Position numbers and translations under genes: made by a program
Origin: SKLM01 sp964450435
GTDB lineage: Bacteria > Chloroflexota > Anaerolineae > B4-G1
Reading direction: 5' to 3'
Assembly (NCBI GenBank): GCA_964450435.1
Contig: CAYVCX010000065.1
Coordinates: 1 to 15,507, forward strand
DNA length: 15,507 nucleotides
Shown: piece by piece, positions 1 through 5,531 of the stretch
Layout: every line of letters starts with the position of its first letter
Position numbering within the stretch: the stretch's first letter is position 1
Notes under the pieces: model-generated
Seen by the model: only the letters and a program-made list of their open reading frames with translations
Databases searched by the model: none
Told to the model about the DNA's origin: nothing

Positions 1-75
1 CCCTTGCTCCAGCTGCTCGATCACCGCTTCTCGGTTCTCTGTGAAAACTCGCCAGTCCTGTTCGTTGTTTGTCAC
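1..75 (-). CDS. Partial N-terminus of an unidentified protein (GTG start)
   Basis: On the minus strand a GTG at 75-73 opens a frame that runs without a stop to the window edge. It covers 25 residues beginning MTNNEQDWRVFTENREAVIE. The composition is soluble, charged and amphipathic, like a real N-terminus. A purine-rich AAAGGA lies upstream at Shine-Dalgarno distance. An ATG at 106-104 is in another frame and gives an Arg/Gly-rich peptide that looks non-coding. The gene is divergent from the ABC transporter unit and sits directly behind the inverted repeat at 78-116. Too little is visible to name a family. Confidence 0.5.
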   Translation of the reverse strand, partial: MTNNEQDWRVFTENREAVIEQLEQG

Positions 76-77
76 GT

Positions 78-116
78 TTGAGGTATCCTTTCACTCTTAT
101 GTGCATGATACCTCAA
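78..116. promoter_or_regulatory. Perfect 10-bp inverted repeat, probable operator or leader hairpin
   Basis: TTGAGGTATC at 78-87 is the exact reverse complement of GATACCTCAA at 107-116, with 19 bp between and centres 29 bp apart. The near arm lies between the Shine-Dalgarno-like AAAGGA and the GTG start of the minus-strand gene. The far arm overlaps a possible minus-strand -10 box (TATCAT, 110-105), whose -35 is weak. It could be a repressor operator or, in RNA, a hairpin that hides the start of the divergent gene. No run of T follows on either strand, so it is not a terminator. Confidence 0.6.
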
Positions 117-157
117 TCTGCTCAATTCCTAAAACAAGTGCTCCTGCTGAGACCTGT

Positions 158-185
158 TTGACATCCCTTCTCCGATGTGTATAAT
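158..185 (+). promoter_or_regulatory. Consensus housekeeping promoter for the ABC transporter unit
   Basis: TTGACA at 158-163 and TATAAT at 180-185 both match the sigma-70/sigma-A consensus exactly, with a 16-bp spacer. Transcription would start near 192, which gives a leader of about 290 nt before the binding-protein gene at 485. It is the only strong + strand promoter I see upstream of that gene. Confidence 0.75.
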
Positions 186-191
186 TGGCTT

Positions 192-484
192 GAATCCGGC
201 ACCTTCACTGAGCGTGCACGTCGAACCTATCGACCGAAGGCGGCTCCTGCAGACCATGTGTTCATTCGACACAGTGCCGTACCCGTCACCACGACTATTA
301 TCTCCGTGCTCCGTATGTCCCGCCGCCAGCCTGAGACACCAATCCAGACCGCGCTAGTAGCACTCAAATCTGGATAAGAAGCTACGAGAGGAGGTGGCCA
401 GTAATCAACCCCTTCACGGCACGTGCGCAAAGGGCGGCCCGCCCTTCCCGCAAAGCTTACCACGACCTTTAGGAGGAGTAACTG
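192..484 (+). other. Long non-coding leader upstream of the binding-protein gene
   Basis: No convincing gene lies here; the short open frames have non-coding composition. Three features are visible. An orphan AGGAGGTGG at 389-397 is a very strong anti-Shine-Dalgarno match with no ATG, GTG or TTG at the right distance after it. A 7-bp hairpin follows, AAGGGCG (430-436) with CGCCCTT (440-446) and a 3-nt loop, and no T run after it. The functional ribosome site is AGGAGGAG at 471-478, before the ATG at 485. I do not recognise a riboswitch or T-box class. Confidence 0.5.
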
Positions 485-2215
485 ATGGAGATCATCAAAA
501 AGAACGATAGCAACGAGGCACATCCCTACATACCTGAGCTGAAAGCCCTGTACCAGAGCGGCAGGATCACCCGTCGCGAGTTTTTGAGAAACGCAACCCT
601 CCTCGGGATGTCCGCCGTGGCGGCCGGTACCTTCGTCGCCGGCTGTGCCCCGCCCGCCCCAGAGCCCACCGAGGAACCTGCCGAGGAACCCGCCGCCACC
701 GAGCCACCAGAAGAAGAGCCCCCAGCGGAGGGACCACAACGCGGCGGCAGGATTCGCATCGCCTCTCAGGTCCAGAAGGTTACACATCCTGCCCAGTTCT
801 CCTGGGTCTCGCCATCGAACCAGCTCCGCCAGGTCGCCGAATACCTCACCTATACCGACGGCGACAACATCACCCATCCCTGGCTGCTCAAGAACTGGGA
901 AGTCAGTGACGACCTGACCGAGTGGACGCTGAACCTACGCCCGGGTGTCATGCACAACAACGGCGATGAGTTCAACGCCGACGACGTAGTGTTCACGATG
1001 AACCAGTGGCTGGATGAGGATGTCGGCTCCTCGATCCTCGGCCTTATGGGCGGCTACTTGAGCGCCGACGGCATCGAGAAGGTAGACGACTACACCGTCA
1101 AGCTCCACCTCGACACACCGGAGATCGCGGTCCCAGAGCACCTCTTCCACTACCCTGCCCTGGTGCTCAACCACCGCACCTTTGAGGGCGACTTCATCAG
1201 GGCACCGCACGGCACCGGGCCCTACACCCTGGAGGAGTACAGTGAGGGCGAGCGTGTCTTGCTCAAGCGTCGCGAGGACTACTGGCAGGATGGGGCTGAT
1301 GGAGAGCCGCTCCCCTATCTCGACGAGATGGAGTTCATCGACATGGGATCCGAGACGTCAGCCTGGATCGCCGCTATTCAGGGTGGTGAGGTAGACCTTC
1401 TCGACCTGGGCGACATCGGCGGCACGGATGTTTTCCTCGCTCTCAAGGACTCCGACGATGTCACTGTCAGGGCCATCACCACCGGCCAGACTCGTGTGCT
1501 CCGCATGCGCGTCGACATGGACCCGTGGACGGACAATGACGTCCGTATGGCGCTCAAGCTGTGCCAGAACCACGAGAAAATCCTCAGCCTCGCGTACTTC
1601 GGCGAGGGTCAGCCCGGGGAGGACTTCCACGTCGCTCCGGTACACCCCGAGTACTGCGACCGGCCTGCGCCGGAATACGACCCGGAGAGGGCCAAACAGT
1701 TGCTTGCTGATGCGGGCTACCCGGACGGTCTGGATGTCGAGTTGGCCGTCGGCAGCGGTTGGGGTGACGTTGTCTCTTACGCTGAGATCCTCAAGGAAGA
1801 CGCCGCAGCCGGTGGTTTCAACATCACCATCAATGCCATGCCCAACTCCCAGTATTGGGAGCAGTGGACGGAGGTAGCTCTGGGCATCACCCCCTGGACG
1901 CATCGCCCTCTCGGTACCATGGTGCTGAACCTGGCCTACGTCGGCGATGAAGAGGGCAACCCTGCCGCGTGGAACGAGACCCGCTGGATGGATGACGAGT
2001 TCTCTGAGCTGCTGACCGAAGCCAACGGCACCCTCGACGTTGAGCAGCGGCGTGAGATCTTCTGCGATCTGGAGCGAATCCAATATGAGCGTGGATCGGT
2101 CGGCATTCCGTTCTGGCGCAACATCTGGTACATCCACAGCAACGATCTCCGGAACGTGGCGCTGCACCCGACCTACTACATGATGTTCAACGAGGTCTGG
2201 AAGGAACAGGCTTAG
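485..2215 (+). CDS. Oligopeptide/dipeptide-type ABC transporter solute-binding lipoprotein
   Basis: This 576-residue extracytoplasmic receptor (SBP_bac_5, the DppA/OppA family) would capture the substrate and deliver it to the permeases encoded downstream. A 29-residue N-terminal stretch precedes a twin-arginine motif, TRREFL (29-34). A hydrophobic segment then leads to a lipobox, VAGC, with Cys54 as the lipidation site. The export signal is thus Tat-type plus lipoprotein, so the protein should be folded before export and anchored to the membrane. A Pro/Glu-rich linker (about 55-85) separates the anchor from the binding domain (about 86-576), which contains family-typical stretches such as LTYTDGDNITHPWLLKNWEV near 116-135. 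The start is fixed by AGGAGGAG at 471-478. The length is normal for the family. The ligand (peptide, nickel, sugar oligomer or other) cannot be read from the sequence. Confidence 0.9.
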   Translation: MEIIKKNDSNEAHPYIPELKALYQSGRITRREFLRNATLLGMSAVAAGTFVAGCAPPAPEPTEEPAEEPAATEPPEEEPPAEGPQRGGRIRIASQVQKVTHPAQFSWVSPSNQLRQVAEYLTYTDGDNITHPWLLKNWEVSDDLTEWTLNLRPGVMHNNGDEFNADDVVFTMNQWLDEDVGSSILGLMGGYLSADGIEKVDDYTVKLHLDTPEIAVPEHLFHYPALVLNHRTFEGDFIRAPHGTGPYTLEEYSEGERVLLKRREDYWQDGADGEPLPYLDEMEFIDMGSETSAWIAAIQGGEVDLLDLGDIGGTDVFLALKDSDDVTVRAITTGQTRVLRMRVDMDPWTDNDVRMALKLCQNHEKILSLAYFGEGQPGEDFHVAPVHPEYCDRPAPEYDPERAKQLLADAGYPDGLDVELAVGSGWGDVVSYAEILKEDAAAGGFNITINAMPNSQYWEQWTEVALGITPWTHRPLGTMVLNLAYVGDEEGNPAAWNETRWMDDEFSELLTEANGTLDVEQRREIFCDLERIQYERGSVGIPFWRNIWYIHSNDLRNVALHPTYYMMFNEVWKEQA

Positions 2216-2272
2216 GCTACCTGAACCCGTCGTAGCAACGAATCCACGGGCTCAGCCATAGCCAGGTGAACT

Positions 2273-2339
2273 TACCGTCGACCGCTGGTCTTGTCGTGAC
2301 CGCCATTCCCGTCCGGCTGTGACCAGGCGGTCGACGGTA
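2273..2339 (+). repeat. Long intergenic hairpin between binding-protein and permease genes
   Basis: The 207-bp gap between the binding-protein and permease genes holds an inverted repeat. TACCGTCGACCGC (2273-2285) pairs exactly with GCGGTCGACGGTA (2327-2339). After a one-base bulge, TGGTC (2286-2290) pairs with GACCA (2321-2325). The stem is 18 bp and the loop 30 nt. No T run follows, so it is not a rho-independent terminator. Hairpins in this position of other binding-protein operons stabilise the upstream mRNA and keep the binding protein in excess over the permease; the same role here is an inference. Confidence 0.7.
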
Positions 2340-2407
2340 CGGGGCAGTACCTGCGTCTCCGCCGCTCCGGCCCAGGGGCGTCTGATCCAGGGCCAGCATC
2401 GCATGTG

Positions 2408-2413
2408 AAAGGA
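2408..2413 (+). promoter_or_regulatory. Ribosome binding site that decides the permease start
   Basis: AAAGGA lies 9 nt before the ATG at 2423. The frame also has a GTG at 2405, but no Shine-Dalgarno sequence precedes it, and its six extra residues (MKGPSP) fit poorly before the MAKFIIRRLL start typical of DppB permeases. Confidence 0.55.
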
Positions 2414-2422
2414 CCATCACCT

Positions 2423-4537
2423 ATGGCCAAGTTCATCATACGACGGCTACTGTTGATGCTGCTCACTATGCTCCTCGTTTCCATCGCCGTCTTCCTCATT
2501 ACCGAGGCGGCTCCAGGCAACTTGGCGCGGAACGTGCTGGGCATCCACATCACGCCGGAGCAAGAAGCCTCCTTCCTAAAGCAGCACGGACTGGACAAAC
2601 CTTTCTATGTGCGTTACCTCTACTGGCTGGTTGGCAGCGACTGGAGAGCTGAGCGCCAGGTCCACATGCCTGTCAAGCAGATCACTGCCGAGGATGGCTT
2701 CAGGGATTGGTGGGCCGTGGAGCAGGATGGAACCCTCATCCGTTGGGAGATGGAGGGCGAGGACTTGATCGCCAACCAGTTGCAGCCCGACAGCAGCGTG
2801 ACGCAGATGACCGATAACGAGCGCTGGGAGGTCAAGGACCCATCCCTCGAGGTACCGAGGCTGCAGGAATACCGCGCCAAGGTGGAGGCGAACGAGCATC
2901 TGGACGACGCGGATCGCCGGGCCATCCTAGACGAGCTTGATCATATACTGGCTATACTGAGCAAGGAAGACCAATCGCAGCAGGAGTTGAAGGCCGCGCT
3001 GTCAGAACCAGAGAGCGCTCTTGAGGCGATGGTTGATCCTGAAGCCCTGCAGCAGCAGACAGCCTATCGGGAAACGGCCGATGACGTGGTCAGGAAGAAC
3101 CGGCTTATGCAGGTTTTCGCTGCTTACGAGCAGCTGTCAGGTCCTCATGCCGCGGAGTTAAGAGAGACCGATTTGCAGTCAATGGCACGACAAGTGAGCG
3201 GAGCGGCTGAAGGCCTGGAGGGCGTCGACCCCACGCTCGTGGGCCGCCTGGAACAAACAGCTGAAGCGCTTCGTGGTGGGGACATCGATGGAGCTCGCAG
3301 GACGCTGGAAGGCCCCGTCGAGACACTCGATCGGCTGACCGGATCGCTTCGTACCTTCCTCCAGGCCCTCAGGACCGAGGAGTACGCACGCGCAGTGGAC
3401 ATCTTGCGCAGCATCTCCGATCCCGCACAAACCTCGCTCGACGCGGCACAGCTCGCGGTCCTCCCGGACCTTTTGGAGCAGATCCAGCGGGGACTGAAGG
3501 ACGATTTCCCTGCCTTTAGTGAGTCCCTGATGCGGGCTGTCGAGCATCTGCAAGCAGGGAACACGGGCGAAGCCCGTCAGAGTCTTTCAGCGGCGGCCGA
3601 CGAGCTGGAGGAGACGTCCGTCGCCATTGCTCGGAGCCAGGCTGCCCAGGGTGGCCGAGTTGCCCGCACATTCTGGGGAGTTGACCGGCGGAATCGCGCC
3701 GTCCAATGGGAAAAGGGGACTGGTGACGTCGTCTGGCGGCTCGTCCCCGGTTCCGGCTGGCTGGCCACTACCGGGGGCCCAAACCAGTACATTCCTCTCC
3801 AGAAGGGACTGCTGCGGGGAGATCCTGGCTTATCGCTCCGCACAGGCAGGCCGGTGGCCAGTTTGCTGTTCACCCGCCTCCGCAACTCCCTCGTGCTCGC
3901 CGGAATCGCGTTCGTCATCGTCATGCCAATTGCGCTGGTCCTGGGACTCATCGCCGGTCTCAACGAGGGTACACCCGTGGATCGCCTTCTCTCTATCGGC
4001 GGCATGATGTTCTCCGTCACGCCTGAGTTTGTCACCGGCATCTTCCTCATCCTCATTTTCGCTTTCTGGCTGGGGCTCGTGCCTGGCGCAACCGTGTTTG
4101 GTGCGGACGCTCCCTGGGAGAGGCCAGCGATGCTGGTCCTACCCGTCGCAACGCTGACCCTCGTTGAGCTCGGATACGTGCTGCGCATCACTCGAGCCAG
4201 CATGGTAGACGTGATGAAGGAGCCCTACATCCGGACCGCTTTTCTCAAAGGGCTGCCCCGTTGGCGCGTCGTGGCGAAGCACGCCGTGCGCAACGCATTG
4301 ATGGCGCCCATGACCGTCATCATGCTGCACGTCAACTGGCTGCTCGGCGGCATCGTCGTCGTCGAGGTCATCTTCGGCTACCCCGGTCTGGGCAGCTACA
4401 TCCTGGACTCTGCCCTGTTCAGGGACGTCAACGCCCTCCAGGGTGGAGCAATGATCCTGGTAGCCGTCGCTGTCAGTACGCAGCTAGTGGCCGACGTCCT
4501 CTACACCTTCCTCAACCCGCGCATTCGGTTCGACTAG
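2423..4537 (+). CDS. DppB-type ABC permease with ~390-residue extracytoplasmic insertion
   Basis: This inner-membrane permease subunit has 704 residues, against about 310-340 for the family. It starts with a normal DppB N-terminus: TM1 (about 9-27), then EAAPGN and a loop ending in YLYWLVG (about 65-71). The usual next segment, LLRGDPGLSLRTGRPV, appears only near 462. The remaining transmembrane core then follows normally, with an EAA-type cytoplasmic loop (about 596-625, RTAFLKGLPRW) that contacts the ATPase. The extra residues (about 72-461) are hydrophilic, have no transmembrane segment and should lie outside the membrane. They contain a Trp-rich unit (about 94-118), a long helical, coiled-coil-like region with internal repeats (about 140-410) and a second Trp-rich unit (about 415-440). 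The frame is uninterrupted, and removing the insertion leaves a permease of normal size. The DppC-type partner starts 52 bp downstream. Confidence 0.88.
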   Translation: MAKFIIRRLLLMLLTMLLVSIAVFLITEAAPGNLARNVLGIHITPEQEASFLKQHGLDKPFYVRYLYWLVGSDWRAERQVHMPVKQITAEDGFRDWWAVEQDGTLIRWEMEGEDLIANQLQPDSSVTQMTDNERWEVKDPSLEVPRLQEYRAKVEANEHLDDADRRAILDELDHILAILSKEDQSQQELKAALSEPESALEAMVDPEALQQQTAYRETADDVVRKNRLMQVFAAYEQLSGPHAAELRETDLQSMARQVSGAAEGLEGVDPTLVGRLEQTAEALRGGDIDGARRTLEGPVETLDRLTGSLRTFLQALRTEEYARAVDILRSISDPAQTSLDAAQLAVLPDLLEQIQRGLKDDFPAFSESLMRAVEHLQAGNTGEARQSLSAAADELEETSVAIARSQAAQGGRVARTFWGVDRRNRAVQWEKGTGDVVWRLVPGSGWLATTGGPNQYIPLQKGLLRGDPGLSLRTGRPVASLLFTRLRNSLVLAGIAFVIVMPIALVLGLIAGLNEGTPVDRLLSIGGMMFSVTPEFVTGIFLILIFAFWLGLVPGATVFGADAPWERPAMLVLPVATLTLVELGYVLRITRASMVDVMKEPYIRTAFLKGLPRWRVVAKHAVRNALMAPMTVIMLHVNWLLGGIVVVEVIFGYPGLGSYILDSALFRDVNALQGGAMILVAVAVSTQLVADVLYTFLNPRIRFD

Positions 4538-4589
4538 TCTCACGCCCGAACAGGTCGCGACGCATACTGCGAACACAAGAGAGTGAGCC

Positions 4590-5516
4590 ATGACTGTAAG
4601 TGAACAGACCATACCGAAGACAACCGCCCGGCCATCGCTGCTGGAAAGACTGTGGCAAGGGGCCTCGATCCTCCTCGAGTCAAAGGTAGCCCTGATCGGC
4701 TTGGCCATTGTGCTGTTCTGGGTTCTTGTGGCTATCTTTGCCCCGTTGCTCACCCCTTACACGCCGACGGAGCAGGACTACTTGGCGCAGAATCAAGGTC
4801 CGTCGGCTCAGCACCCTCTGGGGACCGACGAGCTCGGCCGCGATGTATGGGCCAGACTCATCTACGGCGCCCGGGTCGTCTTGATCATGCTCCCCGTGAC
4901 CAACAGCCTCTGGCTGCCGCTGGGCACGGCGATCTGGGGCGTTCTTCTGGGCTTGCTCATCGGATCAACTCTCGGCCTGATGGGAGGCTATCTCGGAGGC
5001 TGGATCGACGAGGTGGTGATGCGTCTGCTGGACGCGATGATGGCTTTCCCCGTCGTCCTGCTGTATATGATCATCATCGCAGCCGTTGGAGCCTCCGCCA
5101 CGAACGTCGTTCTGGCTATCGCCATCGTCGGTACCCCGGGCATCGCCCGACTGGTACGCAGCCTCACCCTCGACATCCGCACCCGTGATTACATTCGGGC
5201 GGCAGAGATCCGAGGGGAGGGTCCTTGGTACATCATGTTCGTGGAGATCCTCCCGAACGCCCGCGCTCCCATCATTGTCGATGCCATGCTCCGCGTCGGC
5301 TATGCTATCTTCGCCATGGGGACGCTCGGATTCCTTGGGCTGGGCCTCCCGCCCCCCTCGCCAGACTGGGGCAGCATGGTTGCGAAGGGACGGCAGTACA
5401 TCCTGTCCGGTAGCCCGTGGGCCGCCCTGTGGCCATCGATCGCTATCGCGTCGCTGGTGGTGGGGCTGAACCTCTTCGCCGATGGTCTCAGCGAGGAGTC
5501 CACGCGGTACCAGTAG
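4590..5516 (+). CDS. DppC-type ABC transporter permease
   Basis: This 308-residue inner-membrane subunit should form a heterodimeric channel with the DppB-type protein encoded upstream. A cytoplasmic N-terminal tail (1-33) leads to TM1 (about 34-54, OppC_N region). The family hallmark HPLGTDELGRDVWARLIYGA follows at 75-94, and then the BPD_transp_1 membrane core. The EAA loop that docks on the ATPase is near 199-228 (RDYIRAAEIRGEGPWYIM). A late DppC hallmark, LGLPPPSPDWGSM, is at 251-263. The stretch between the hallmark and the first core helix (about 96-115) looks somewhat longer than usual. The ribosome site is weak (a GAGAGTGAG-like sequence before 4590). The stop overlaps the Shine-Dalgarno region of the ATPase gene, which suggests translational coupling. 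Confidence 0.92.
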   Translation: MTVSEQTIPKTTARPSLLERLWQGASILLESKVALIGLAIVLFWVLVAIFAPLLTPYTPTEQDYLAQNQGPSAQHPLGTDELGRDVWARLIYGARVVLIMLPVTNSLWLPLGTAIWGVLLGLLIGSTLGLMGGYLGGWIDEVVMRLLDAMMAFPVVLLYMIIIAAVGASATNVVLAIAIVGTPGIARLVRSLTLDIRTRDYIRAAEIRGEGPWYIMFVEILPNARAPIIVDAMLRVGYAIFAMGTLGFLGLGLPPPSPDWGSMVAKGRQYILSGSPWAALWPSIAIASLVVGLNLFADGLSEESTRYQ

Positions 5517-5531
5517 GGGGAGGAATCTACA

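Noticed and set aside
192..484. T-box, riboswitch or leader peptide in the long leader
   Set aside because: I recognise no conserved core of a known class, no terminator/antiterminator pair, and no short frame with both a ribosome site and a start codon.
1358..2167. Open frame of 269 codons on the minus strand
   Set aside because: It lies entirely opposite the solute-binding protein gene and has no family features.
2640..3805. Permease insertion as a mobile element, gene fusion or assembly artefact
   Set aside because: There are no inverted or direct repeats at the borders that I can see and no transposase-like sequence. The frame is continuous with normal codon use, and matching units at both ends of the insert indicate a real domain.
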